From: Hymenobacter edaphi
GTDB taxonomy: Bacteria > Bacteroidota > Bacteroidia > Cytophagales > Hymenobacteraceae
Assembly: GCF_003258365.1 (NCBI RefSeq)
Contig: NZ_QHKM01000005.1
Location: 1-64,000 of the forward strand
Direction: 5' to 3'
Length of the DNA stretch: 64,000 bases
Shown here one piece after another: positions 15,404-23,335 of this stretch; positions within the stretch are counted from its first letter, which is position 1; each line of letters begins with the position of its first letter. The notes below the pieces were generated by a model, which made no database searches, was not told the origin of the DNA, and saw only the letters and a list, made by a program, of their open reading frames with translations. The position numbers and the translations under genes are program-made.

Positions 15404-16369
15404 ATGATTATCGTGACGGGCGCAGCGGGCTTTATCGGCAGCTGCCTGGTGAGCCGCCTCAACGCCGATGGCTTCAACGACGTGGTCGTGGTCGACAACT
15501 TTTCGGCCGAGCGCAAGCTTTTGAACCTGAAAGGCAAGCACCTGCGCGAGTACGTGGACCGCGGCGAGTTTTTCGACTGGCTCGATAAAAACCACGAGCA
15601 GGTGGAGTTCGTCTTCCACCTCGGCGCCCGCACCGACACGGCCGAGCAGGACGTGGCCGTGTTCGACCTGCTGAACCTGAACTACTCGAAGCAGCTGTGG
15701 GCCGCGTGCGTGCGCTACCAGCTGCCGCTGGTGTACGCCTCCTCGGCCGCCACCTACGGCTCGGGCACGCTGGGCTACTCCGATGAGGAAGCCTTGCTGC
15801 CGCTGCTGCGCCCGCTGAATCCCTACGGCGACTCCAAGAACGACTTCGACAACTGGGCCGTGCAACAGCCGGAAAAGCCGTTTTTCTGGGCCGGGCTGAA
15901 GTTTTTCAACGTGTACGGGCCCAACGAGTACCACAAGGGCCGCATGGCTTCGGTGATTTTCCACACCTTCCAGCAGGTGCAGCGCACCGGCTCGATGGAG
16001 CTGTTCCGCTCGCACAACCCCGACTACGCCGACGGGGAGCAGCAGCGCGACTTTATCTACGTGCGCGACCTGACCGACGTGTGCGTGTTCCTGATGCACC
16101 AGCGCCGCCACTCGGGCATCTACAACCTGGGCACCGGCGAGGCGCGCACCTTCCTCGATCTGGCCCTGAACACCTTCGCAGCCCTGGATAAGACGGCCGA
16201 TATCCGGTTCAAGGACACGCCCGAGGACATCCGCGACACCTACCAGTACTTCACCCAGGCCGACATGAGCAAGCTGCGCGGCATCGGCTACGAGCGGCCG
16301 TTTACGCGCCTGGAAGACGGCATTCGCGAGTACGTACGCGACTTTTTGCTGCCGGGCGCGTACCTGTAG
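15404..16369 (+). CDS. hldD: ADP-glyceromanno-heptose 6-epimerase
   Basis: 321 residues of the short-chain dehydrogenase-like epimerase family. The NADP-binding GAAGFIG lies at residues 6-12, and the catalytic YGDSK (Tyr141, Lys145) and the KFFNVYGPNEYHKGRMAS segment are diagnostic of HldD/RfaD. It converts ADP-D-glycero-D-manno-heptose to the L-glycero form used in the lipopolysaccharide inner core, in the cytoplasm. With lpxB about 4 kb away this gives two LPS genes in the region, but they are not in one operon. The start ATG gives the standard MIIVTGAAGFIGS opening. Confidence 0.96.
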   Translation: MIIVTGAAGFIGSCLVSRLNADGFNDVVVVDNFSAERKLLNLKGKHLREYVDRGEFFDWLDKNHEQVEFVFHLGARTDTAEQDVAVFDLLNLNYSKQLWAACVRYQLPLVYASSAATYGSGTLGYSDEEALLPLLRPLNPYGDSKNDFDNWAVQQPEKPFFWAGLKFFNVYGPNEYHKGRMASVIFHTFQQVQRTGSMELFRSHNPDYADGEQQRDFIYVRDLTDVCVFLMHQRRHSGIYNLGTGEARTFLDLALNTFAALDKTADIRFKDTPEDIRDTYQYFTQADMSKLRGIGYERPFTRLEDGIREYVRDFLLPGAYL

Positions 16370-16477
16370 CCCCGGGCGCGCCGCCTTGCCGTTCAGCCTG
16401 CCTGAAGGGCATTGTCCGGATTTTTACCTTTTTTCGGACGAACTGCCCAAGTCCGCTTGGGCCTTGCCTGACTCAGC

Positions 16478-17908
16478 ATGACGCGGCGCCGCATTGTCAT
16501 TATCGGGGGTGGAGTAGCTGGCAGCCTGCTGGCCCTGCAGCTCACGCGCCTGCCCGGCGGCCCCTGGCCCCTCGACGTGACCGTGGTGGAGCCGCGCCCG
16601 CGCCTGGGCCCCGGCACCGCCTACGCCACCAGCCGGCCCGAGTGGCTGCTGAACGTGCGCAGCCCCGCCCTCAGCGCCCTGCCCGACGAGCCGAACCACT
16701 TCGTGAACTGGCTGCAGCGCCACGGCATTGCCGATTGCGCCTTCGGCTTCTGCTCCCGCCAAACCTACGGCCACTACATCGAAAGCCTGCTGGCGCCGGC
16801 CCTGGCCGCGCCGGCGGCCAACGGCGTGCGCCTGCAGTGGCGCCACGCCCGGGCCGTGGCCGCGCAGCCGCTGACCGGCGCGGCCCACGCCCTGCGCGTG
16901 CAGCTGGCCGATGGCACGGCCCTCGACGCGCACACGGCGGTGCTGGCGCTCGGCAACTTCGCCCCGGCCCTGCCGGTGCGGCCCGCCACCGGCTACGCCG
17001 AGCACCCACGCTTCCACGCCAACCCCTGGCTGCCCGGCGCGCTGCGCAGCATCGGCCCGGAAGAATCCGTGCTGCTCATCGGTACCGGCCTGACGGCCCT
17101 GGACGTGCTCGTGGCCCTGCGCGCCGACGGGCACCGCGGGCCGCTGCTGGCCGTGTCGCGGCACGGGCAATGGCCGGCCCCGCACACCCCGGCGCCCGTG
17201 ACGCCCTACCCCAGCTACTACGCCACGCACCTGGCCGGCCGGCGCACGGTGGGCGAAGTGCTGCGCGTGGTGCGCCAGCAGATAGCCCAGGCCGCGGTCG
17301 AAGGCTTCAACTGGCGGGCCGTGCTCGATGCGCTGCGCCCCGACCTGGGCCGCATCTGGGCAGCGTGGCCCCTGGCGGAGCAGCGACGGTTTTTGCGCCA
17401 CCTGGGCACCCGCTGGAGCAACGCGCGCCACCGCAACCCGCCCCCTAACGCCGCCGTGCTCGACGAGTTGCTCGGCAGCGGCCGCCTGCAGGTCCACCAC
17501 GGCCGGGTGCGCCAGATCGAGCCGCGCGGCGACGCGCAGCTGGCCGTGCGCCTGAGCCGGCATTACGTATCCACCGAGCTGACGGCCGACCACGTGGTGC
17601 TCTGCACCGGCCCGCAGCTGGATTACGCCCAGCTCACCGACCCACTGGTCGTCGGGCTGCGGCAGGCCGGCCTGCTCGTGCCCGACGCCCTGCACCTGGG
17701 CGTGCTCACCGACGTCGAAGGCGCCCTGCGCAACGCCGCCGGCGACGCCTCCGACTGCCTTTACACGCTCGGCCCCAGCCTGCGCCCGCTGTGGTTTGAG
17801 TCGACGGCGGTGCCGGAGCTGCGGCAGCAGGCGGCCAGCCTGGCCGCGGTGCTGGGCCGCCGCCACGCCGCCGGCATCGGGCAGCCAGATGCGCAGCTGC
17901 TGCCCTGA
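16478..17908 (+). CDS. FAD/NAD(P)-binding oxidoreductase, NAD_binding_9 type
   Basis: 476 residues. The N-terminal dinucleotide-binding motif IVIIGGGVAGSLLALQL (residues 5-21) is followed by PRPRLGPGTAYAT, typical of the FAD-NAD(P)-binding (pfam13454) group that includes hydroxyacylglutathione-like and siderophore-hydroxylase-like proteins of unclear function. A second nucleotide site is around residues 195-205 (LLIGTGLTALDVLVAL). It probably acts as a soluble flavoenzyme. It stands alone, with a terminator 29 bp downstream, so context gives no substrate. The GC content is very high even for this window. Confidence 0.8.
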   Translation: MTRRRIVIIGGGVAGSLLALQLTRLPGGPWPLDVTVVEPRPRLGPGTAYATSRPEWLLNVRSPALSALPDEPNHFVNWLQRHGIADCAFGFCSRQTYGHYIESLLAPALAAPAANGVRLQWRHARAVAAQPLTGAAHALRVQLADGTALDAHTAVLALGNFAPALPVRPATGYAEHPRFHANPWLPGALRSIGPEESVLLIGTGLTALDVLVALRADGHRGPLLAVSRHGQWPAPHTPAPVTPYPSYYATHLAGRRTVGEVLRVVRQQIAQAAVEGFNWRAVLDALRPDLGRIWAAWPLAEQRRFLRHLGTRWSNARHRNPPPNAAVLDELLGSGRLQVHHGRVRQIEPRGDAQLAVRLSRHYVSTELTADHVVLCTGPQLDYAQLTDPLVVGLRQAGLLVPDALHLGVLTDVEGALRNAAGDASDCLYTLGPSLRPLWFESTAVPELRQQAASLAAVLGRRHAAGIGQPDAQLLP

Positions 17909-17936
17909 GCCGGACGCCGCCGGCCCGGTCAAAAAC

Positions 17937-17966
17937 AAACAGCGGCTCCTGACGGGGCCGCTGTTT
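17937..17966 (+). terminator. Terminator after the FAD oxidoreductase
   Basis: AAACAGCGGC (17937-17946) pairs with GCCGCTGTTT (17957-17966). The left A-run lets it serve the convergent minus-strand gene as well. Confidence 0.75.
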
Positions 17967-17991
17967 CAGCTTTAGGTAAGAATAGCGGAGC

Positions 17992-18255
17992 TTAGGCCGC
18001 CAGATCGGTATCGGGGTAGAGCGGCCGGACTTCGGCCCCGGTGGCCGGGGAGGCTGCCGCCATGCTGCTCTCGTCGTGGGTGCGGCGCAGGGCCCGCATG
18101 AGCAGGTAACGGTATTTCTCGGCATCGGCCAGGGCGGTTTCCACGGCGCGCAGAGCGTCATCGTACGTCACCACGGGCACCATTTCCACGTCTTCACCGG
18201 TGGGATAAGTCAGCTGGAAAGTCGGTACGTTGAGGTATTGATCGGGCGTTTTCAT
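17992..18255 (-). CDS. Small hypothetical protein
   Basis: 87 residues from ATG 18255. No signal peptide or membrane segment. The N-terminal half is beta-like (FQLTYPTGEDVEMVPVVTYDDAL), the middle is a helix (AVETALADAEKYRYLLMRALRR), and the tail is low-complexity Ala/Ser/Pro. No family is recognised. It is a stand-alone minus-strand gene between two terminator-like signals and upstream of nothing obviously related. Codon use resembles the neighbours, which supports it being real. Confidence 0.6.
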   Translation of the reverse strand: MKTPDQYLNVPTFQLTYPTGEDVEMVPVVTYDDALRAVETALADAEKYRYLLMRALRRTHDESSMAAASPATGAEVRPLYPDTDLAA

Positions 18256-18372
18256 GGATGCTTATCGGCTGGTTGTCAGAGTCAGATTCAAAACACCAAA
18301 AAAGCCCGCGGCATTCCCGAAACCAGGCCAAAAACCAAAATTTTTAGCATTGGTTATCAGACCATTACCCAC

Positions 18373-19374
18373 CTAAATTATCCGCAACACCAGCTTGCCA
18401 AACTGCTGTCCTTCGGCCATGCGACGCATGGCCTGTTCGCCGTCGGCGAGGTCGAAAACCTGGTCGGTGACGGGCACCAGCCGGGCCCCGTTGACCAAGT
18501 CCAGCAAGCCGGCAAAATCTTCGGCGGTGCCCATGGTAGACCCCAGAACGTCGAGCTGCTTCCAGAAGATGTGACGCGGCGGCACGTTGGTCATGGTGCC
18601 GGTGGTGCCGCCGTAGAACACCAACCGGCCGCCGGGCGCGGCGGCTTCCAGCAGCTCAGCCACGCCGGGTCCGGCCGCGCTGTCCACCAGGAGGTCGAAC
18701 GGCCCGCCGGCCTGCTGTACCAGGGCCTTGCCCCAGCCCGGCTGCCGGTAGCTGATGCCGCCGCGGGCTCCCAGCGCCTGCGCCCGCTCGATTTTGTCGG
18801 GCGAGCCGGAGGTTACCCACACCTCGGCGCCGCGGGCCACGGCCAGCTGCAGGGCCAGCAGCGCCACGCCCCCACCGATGCCGGTGATGAGTACCCGCTC
18901 GCCAGCGCGCAGCCGGCCGCGGGTGAATAGGGCCCGGTAGGCCGTGACGCCGCCCAGCGGCAGCGCGGCGGCCTGTTCGGCCGAGAGGTGCGCCGGCTGC
19001 GGGTACACGTTGGTGGCGGGCACGGCCACGTACTCGGCGAAGGTGCCGTCGTGCGGCAGACCGAGGATGCTGAACGAGCGGGCCTGGGCCCGCGGGTTGT
19101 CGCCCCAGTTCTGGCTGGGGTCGATGATAACGGCCTGGTCGCGCAGGCTTTCGTCGATGCCTTCGCCCAGCTCGACCACGGTGCCGGCGCCATCGGAGCC
19201 GAGGATAATGGGGAAGCGCAGGCCGGCGTACTGGCCCTGCTGAATCCAGACGTCGCGGTGGTTGAGGGCGGCAGCGGCGAGGCGCACCAGCACCTGGCCG
19301 GGCTGGGGCTGGGGCGTGGGCACGTCGCGCAGCTGCAGCGGCTGGCCAACCTCGTCGAGAACAAGAGCTTTCAT
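18373..19374 (-). CDS. Zinc-type/quinone oxidoreductase-like MDR dehydrogenase
   Basis: 333 residues of the medium-chain dehydrogenase/reductase superfamily. The GroES-like N-terminal fold has MKALVLDEVG, LNHRDVWIQQGQY and GSDGAGTVVELG. The Rossmann half has LITGIGGGVALLALQLA (about 167-183). Structural-zinc cysteines are not evident, so it belongs with the quinone oxidoreductase or crotonyl-CoA-reductase-like members that use NADPH. It faces a MarR-family gene across a 145-bp region with three tandem palindromic operators, a layout used for inducible detoxification of electrophiles or phenolics. Its leader also contains a terminator-like hairpin 8 bp from the ATG. Confidence 0.9.
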   Translation of the reverse strand: MKALVLDEVGQPLQLRDVPTPQPQPGQVLVRLAAAALNHRDVWIQQGQYAGLRFPIILGSDGAGTVVELGEGIDESLRDQAVIIDPSQNWGDNPRAQARSFSILGLPHDGTFAEYVAVPATNVYPQPAHLSAEQAAALPLGGVTAYRALFTRGRLRAGERVLITGIGGGVALLALQLAVARGAEVWVTSGSPDKIERAQALGARGGISYRQPGWGKALVQQAGGPFDLLVDSAAGPGVAELLEAAAPGGRLVFYGGTTGTMTNVPPRHIFWKQLDVLGSTMGTAEDFAGLLDLVNGARLVPVTDQVFDLADGEQAMRRMAEGQQFGKLVLRII

Positions 19375-19382
19375 GGGGAAAT

Positions 19383-19404
19383 AAAAAAGCCGCTGACCGC
19401 GGCT
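19383..19404 (-). promoter_or_regulatory. Terminator-like hairpin in the dehydrogenase leader (candidate attenuator)
   Basis: Read leftward: AGCCGC, loop GGTCA, GCGGCT, then six T, ending 8 bp before the dehydrogenase ATG at 19374. It has the form of an intrinsic terminator but sits between the promoter/operators and the gene it would silence. Confidence 0.55.
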
Positions 19405-19422
19405 AAATGAGCACTTTTACAG

Positions 19423-19468
19423 CAGTAAACCGAGTTACAGTAAACTTGGTTACGGTGAATCCGTTTAC
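19423..19468. promoter_or_regulatory. Three tandem 15-bp MarR-type operators
   Basis: Units start at 19423, 19438 and 19453, each 15 bp with the form CRGTRAAy...GTTTA or GTTA. Each is an inverted repeat of the GTAAC/GTTTAC kind (GTAAACCGAGTTAC, GTAAACTTGGTTAC, GTGAATCCGTTTAC). They lie just downstream of a minus-strand -7-like TACCCTTG (19477-19470), where a bound repressor would block the dehydrogenase promoter. Confidence 0.75.
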
Positions 19469-19519
19469 GCAAGGGTAGTGGCCGGACCTCGCCGGCCGCC
19501 GCAACCTAGCAAAAATCCG

Positions 19520-20002
19520 ATGGCCCTACCAACCGATCCGCTGTTCACTTTCGAAGGCGCCGATGAAAACCCCGGCTACCTGCTGGCCCAGGCCACCGCG
19601 CACTGGCAGCGCAGCCTGGCCCAGGTGCTGGCGCCGATGAACCTGACCCCCAGCCAGTTTCTGCTGCTGGCGGCGGTGCAGCGGCTGGCGGGCCAGCAAA
19701 CCGAGCCGGTGACGCAGGCGCACGTGGCCCAGCACGCGCACTACGACAAAATGACTACCAGCAAGATTGTGCGGGCCCTGGAGGAAAAGGGCTTGCTGCA
19801 GCGCCCCACCAGCGAACAGGACGCTCGCGCCCGCAGCCTGCAACTCACCTCGACCGGGCTGAAAGCCGTGGTGCGGGCCGCCTGGGCCCTGGAAGAATTC
19901 GACCAGCAGTTTTTTGGCAGCAAGGCCCCGGCCCTGATTCAGACGCTGCAGAGCCTGCTGCCTCCCCGCGACGCGGCCGAGGCGACGCAGGCGGCATCGT
20001 GA
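19520..20002 (+). CDS. MarR-family transcriptional regulator
   Basis: 160 residues from ATG 19520 (an earlier in-frame codon at 19478 lies too near the operators). The winged helix-turn-helix is clear: NLTPSQFLLLAAVQRL, VTQAHVAQHAHYDKMTTSKIVRALEEKGLLQR (recognition helix), and the wing TSEQDARARSLQLTSTG. It is dimeric through terminal helices. It is divergent from the MDR dehydrogenase and most likely represses both genes at 19423-19468 until an aromatic or electrophilic ligand binds. The ligand is not predictable. No other regulator is within 15 kb. Confidence 0.9.
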   Translation: MALPTDPLFTFEGADENPGYLLAQATAHWQRSLAQVLAPMNLTPSQFLLLAAVQRLAGQQTEPVTQAHVAQHAHYDKMTTSKIVRALEEKGLLQRPTSEQDARARSLQLTSTGLKAVVRAAWALEEFDQQFFGSKAPALIQTLQSLLPPRDAAEATQAAS

Positions 20003-20042
20003 CACGCAGCGAAGACGTGCCCCGTCGCCAGGGGGCCGTGGG

Positions 20043-20447
20043 CTAGAGGAAGCGCGCCTTCAGCTCGGGGGTGGGCAGCCAGCATTCCGTTTGCCGGCCA
20101 AACCAGCGGTAGCGGTGGCGGGCCACGAAGCGGTAGGCCGCGTCGCGCAGGGGGCGGGGCAGCACGCCCGCCAGCGACAGGAGCGCCCAGCCGCCGCCGA
20201 GGCGGCGCAGAATGCGCAGGATGGCGGTGGAGTGGGTGTAGGCTTGGCCGTCTTCGATGAGCACCACGGAGTCGGGATTGGCCGGGTCGGGGTTGACGCC
20301 GCCGGGCATCAGGCGCTGGCCTTCGGCCGATTGCAGGGAGGCGAAGCGGAACCGGGCCTGCGGGTCGCGGTGGATGATGAACTGCACCAGCCCGTGGCAG
20401 AGGTTGCACACGCCATCAAAGAGAATTACGGAAGAATCTGCCTGCAT
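20043..20447 (-). CDS. DCC-family thiol-disulfide oxidoreductase-like protein (DUF393)
   Basis: 134 residues from ATG 20447. It opens with SVILFDGVCNLCHGLVQFIIHRD, the family signature containing the DxxxCxxC motif (Cys17, Cys20). DCC proteins are small proteins with a presumed thioredoxin-like redox role. The remainder (SLQSAEGQ, DSVVLIEDGQAYTHSTAILRILRRLGG, YRFVARHRYRWFGR) matches the family layout. Cytoplasmic. An upstream in-frame codon at 20582 exists, but the extra residues are unlike the family. It is convergent with the MarR gene. DCC proteins are often linked to HTTM proteins, and an HTTM gene lies 1.4 kb away on the other strand. Confidence 0.9.
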   Translation of the reverse strand: MQADSSVILFDGVCNLCHGLVQFIIHRDPQARFRFASLQSAEGQRLMPGGVNPDPANPDSVVLIEDGQAYTHSTAILRILRRLGGGWALLSLAGVLPRPLRDAAYRFVARHRYRWFGRQTECWLPTPELKARFL

Positions 20448-20690
20448 CGCACAAAGAAGAGCCGGATAAGCAGTACGTAACCGGCCGGCGGCAGTTCGGT
20501 TGGGCCCGAGCGCCGGGCTACGTCCGGCGTGGGCCGCTTCGGGCAAAAAAGACTCCTTGGTAGTTGCAAAAAATGTGCGCAAAAATTTCCCTCAAAAATT
20601 CAGCTTGCGGGCCAGGCAGGGCGTATAAGCCCCTTGTGTTGCCTGCCGCAACTGCTTTATAATCAACCACGCCGCCCCATTTTCATCGAT

Positions 20691-20984
20691 ATGAACCGCA
20701 CACGCACTCTCTGCATGTCGGGCGCATTTTGCGCGCTGCTGGCCCTAGGCGGCTGTGGCAACGACCACAACACCAACTCCGGTACCGGCACCGAAACCGG
20801 CGCTTCCGGCACCGACATGGGCACCACGGCCACGGACTCCGATTCGGCGGCTGCAAGCACGGACGCCGGCGGCGCGGCAACCTCGGGAGAGGTGCAGGGC
20901 ACTACCGCCGGCTCGACGGGTGCCGGGGCCACCACCAACGAAGCCACTACGGGCGCTGCCACCGGCGGCTCGACCACGCAATAG
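20691..20984 (+). CDS. Low-complexity Thr/Gly/Ala/Ser-rich lipoprotein
   Basis: 97 residues from ATG 20691. Signal and lipobox are clear (GAFCALLALGGC, lipid Cys at about 22). All the rest is unstructured Gly/Thr/Ser/Ala with scattered Asp/Glu. It has no domain. It may be an outer-membrane-anchored linker or spacer, possibly heavily O-glycosylated. A TTGTGT-N18-TATAAT pair (20634-20663) precedes it, unlike the Bacteroidota consensus, and may be coincidental. It has its own terminator at 21030. The next gene encodes a second Thr/Gly-rich exported protein, so the two may work at the same surface. Confidence 0.75.
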   Translation: MNRTRTLCMSGAFCALLALGGCGNDHNTNSGTGTETGASGTDMGTTATDSDSAAASTDAGGAATSGEVQGTTAGSTGAGATTNEATTGAATGGSTTQ

Positions 20985-21029
20985 CCACCCCACTAGTTAC
21001 GCTTGCATTTTTTTGGAAAGAGGAGGGAG

Positions 21030-21063
21030 AAAAAGGACGTCACCTTGTGGCTGTCCTTTTTTT
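21030..21063 (+). terminator. Terminator of the low-complexity lipoprotein gene
   Basis: AAAAAGGAC (21030-21038) pairs with GTCCTTTTT (21053-21061), with T-run to 21063. Confidence 0.85.
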
Positions 21064-21207
21064 CTGCCCCGCCAAATGCCCGCCAAACTAACCTCGGCCT
21101 TATCCCTAATGGCTGGAATCCGTACTAGGGGAAGCTTAGGGCAGCGCTGCATTGTGCCGTTAACCGCTTTTCGCCCCATTTTCCTTCACAACCTTAATAC
21201 CTTTCTC

Positions 21208-21675
21208 ATGAAGAAGTCATTTGTTGCCCCGCTGTTTGCGCTGCTGCTGAGCGCCGCTTTCTCCACCGCCAGCTTTGCCCAAACTACGACCGGCACCACG
21301 GGCACGACCTCGGGTACCACCTCCGGCTCGACCACAATGGGCACGACCGGCTCGACCACCATAGGCACGACCGGCACGACTACCCTGGGCACCACCGGCT
21401 CGACCACCCTGGGCACGACCAGCGGCACCACTGCCGGCACGACCACGATGGGCACCACGGCTGGCACGACCTCGGGAACGACCACGATGGGCACGACCTC
21501 GGGCACCACCGGTTCGACCACGATGGGCACGACCTCGGGCACTACGTCGGGGACGACGATGGGCACCACCTCGGGCAGCCGCGGCCGCAAATCGAACACC
21601 GGCACCAAGAACCGCGGCACCCGCTCCGGCTCGACCACGTCCGGCTCCACTACCTCCGGCACGACCACCCGCTAA
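21208..21675 (+). CDS. Exported Thr-Gly tandem-repeat protein
   Basis: 155 residues from ATG 21208. A signal peptide (MKKSFVAPLFALLLSAAFST..., cleavage near residue 25 after ASFA) is followed by about 100 residues built from GTT units of the type [S/T/M/A/L]GTT, then a basic GRKSN...NRGTRSG segment and a short Ser/Thr tail. The DNA is correspondingly repetitive and prone to slippage. No family is recognised. It could be a surface adhesin stalk, an extended or beta-stacked fibre, or a glycosylated mucin-like protein. A -7-like TACCTTTC (21198-21205) ends 2 bp before the ATG. A hairpin terminator at 21721 separates it from the HTTM gene. Confidence 0.75.
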   Translation: MKKSFVAPLFALLLSAAFSTASFAQTTTGTTGTTSGTTSGSTTMGTTGSTTIGTTGTTTLGTTGSTTLGTTSGTTAGTTTMGTTAGTTSGTTTMGTTSGTTGSTTMGTTSGTTSGTTMGTTSGSRGRKSNTGTKNRGTRSGSTTSGSTTSGTTTR

Positions 21676-21720
21676 CCTGACCGGCATTGCACCACTCGGC
21701 CGACTTGCTTGACCGGGCGC

Positions 21721-21755
21721 AAGGGCAACTTTCCCCCGGGGAGGTTGCCCTTTCT
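21721..21755 (+). terminator. Terminator of the Thr-Gly repeat gene
   Basis: AAGGGCAAC (21721-21729) pairs with GTTGCCCTT (21744-21752), followed by TCT. Its presence argues that the HTTM gene starts downstream, not at 21687. Confidence 0.65.
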
Positions 21756-21815
21756 GCGCCTTCTGCCGGCCTGGCCGCCCCGCCCCCGGGCAGCCGGGCC
21801 GGCCGGGTATGGGCA

Positions 21816-23306
21816 GTGCTGCGCCGGCCCTTTGTGCTCGACCTGCGGGCCCTGGCCCTGATGCGCATGGCCGTGGCGGCGGTGCTTCTGCTCGATCTGG
21901 GCATCCGCAGCACCGACCTGGAGGCCCACTACACCAACCTGGGGGTGCTGCCGCTGTACGTGCTGTTTGAGCGCGCCTGGAATCCCTACGAATTCTCGCT
22001 GCACACCATGAGCGGGCTGTGGGCGGCCCAGGCGGCGCTGTTTCTGCTGGCGGCAGCGGCGGCCGTGGGGCTGCTGCTGGGCTGGCGCACCCGGCTCATG
22101 ACGGTGCTGTCGTGGGTGCTGCTGGTATCGGTGCAGAACCGCAACCCGATGATTGTGCAGGGCGGCGACGATTTGCTGCGCATGCTGCTGTTCTGGGCCA
22201 TCTTTCTGCCCTGGGGCCGGGTGTGGGCCAAGGACGCGCAGGCCCGGCCGGCGCCCGCACACTACCGCTATTTCAGCGCGGCCACCGCGGCCTACGTGGT
22301 GCAGATTGCGCTGGTGTACGTATGCACGGCCCTGCTCAAAAGCGGCCCGGAGTGGCGCTCCGAAGGCACGGCCATTTACTACGCCCTCAGCCTGGACCAG
22401 GTGCTGATGCCCGGCGGCCGGCTGCTCTACCCCCACTACGAGCTGCTGAAGGTGCTCACGCACCTGACCTTCTACACCGAGCTGCTGCTACCGGTGCTGC
22501 TGTTTATTCCGGTGGCCACGCCCCTGTGGCGCACGGTGTTTGTGCTGGTTATCTGGGGCTTTCATCTCGGCATCAGCCTGACGCTGTTCGTGGGGCTGTT
22601 CTTTCTTATCAGTGCCGCCTCGGTGCTGGGGCTGCTGCCCACGCCGGTGCTGAACGGGCTGGAGCGCCGCCTGGGGCCGCCGGTGCAGCGCGGCGCCGGC
22701 CACCTTGGCCGCTGGCGGCAGCGCCTGCCGCGCTGGCAGTGGCCGCTGACGCTGGAGCTGCGCGCCCACTGGCAGCCGCAGGTGCATCGGCACTTCCGCC
22801 TGCTGCCCGCCCTGCGCGACACAGTGCTGCTGGTGCTGCTGGGCTATACCATCTGGTGGAACCTCGATGGCATTGCCCGGCCCGGCTACACCATGCGCGA
22901 GCCGCTGCGCTGGTTCGGCTACGTGTTTCGCACCGACCAGCACTGGGGGATGTTCGCGCCCACCGTGTTCAAGGACGACGGGTGGTACATCCTGGAAGGC
23001 CAGACCAAGGACGGCCGCCGGCTCGACCTGAACCGCGGCGGCCAGCCGGTGACGTACCGCAAACCGTATTCGGTGGTGGCGCTGCACAAGAACGACCGGT
23101 GGCGCAAGTACTCCGAAAACTACCTTTTCGTCAGCAACGACTGGATGCGGCCGTACTACTGTCACTACCTGCTGCGCCGCTGGCGCGAGAATCCGCGTAA
23201 TCCGCCGCTGCGGCAGCTCGACGTGGTGTATATGAAGGAAGTATCCCTGCCCCGCTACCGGGTGCAGGGCCCCACCCGCGAAGTGCTGTGCAGCTGCCAG
23301 CCCTGA
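21816..23306 (+). CDS. HTTM-domain membrane protein (vitamin-K carboxylase-like)
   Basis: 496 residues from GTG 21816; an in-frame TTG at 21687 is possible but precedes a terminator. The N-terminal half is the HTTM membrane domain, with helices around FVLDLRALALMRMAVAAVLLLD, WAAQAALFLLAAAAAVGLLLGW and LLRMLLFWAIFLPWG. About eight membrane segments are seen in all, with a soluble C-terminal part that has DQHWGMFAPTVFKDDGWYILEGQT. HTTM proteins resemble gamma-glutamyl carboxylase, but bacterial members mostly lack a known substrate. It is immediately followed, 29 bp later, by a metallo-beta-lactamase-fold gene, so the two may be co-transcribed. Confidence 0.88.
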   Translation: MLRRPFVLDLRALALMRMAVAAVLLLDLGIRSTDLEAHYTNLGVLPLYVLFERAWNPYEFSLHTMSGLWAAQAALFLLAAAAAVGLLLGWRTRLMTVLSWVLLVSVQNRNPMIVQGGDDLLRMLLFWAIFLPWGRVWAKDAQARPAPAHYRYFSAATAAYVVQIALVYVCTALLKSGPEWRSEGTAIYYALSLDQVLMPGGRLLYPHYELLKVLTHLTFYTELLLPVLLFIPVATPLWRTVFVLVIWGFHLGISLTLFVGLFFLISAASVLGLLPTPVLNGLERRLGPPVQRGAGHLGRWRQRLPRWQWPLTLELRAHWQPQVHRHFRLLPALRDTVLLVLLGYTIWWNLDGIARPGYTMREPLRWFGYVFRTDQHWGMFAPTVFKDDGWYILEGQTKDGRRLDLNRGGQPVTYRKPYSVVALHKNDRWRKYSENYLFVSNDWMRPYYCHYLLRRWRENPRNPPLRQLDVVYMKEVSLPRYRVQGPTREVLCSCQP

Positions 23307-23335
23307 ATCTTTCCCTCGCCTTTTCCCCAACCAAC

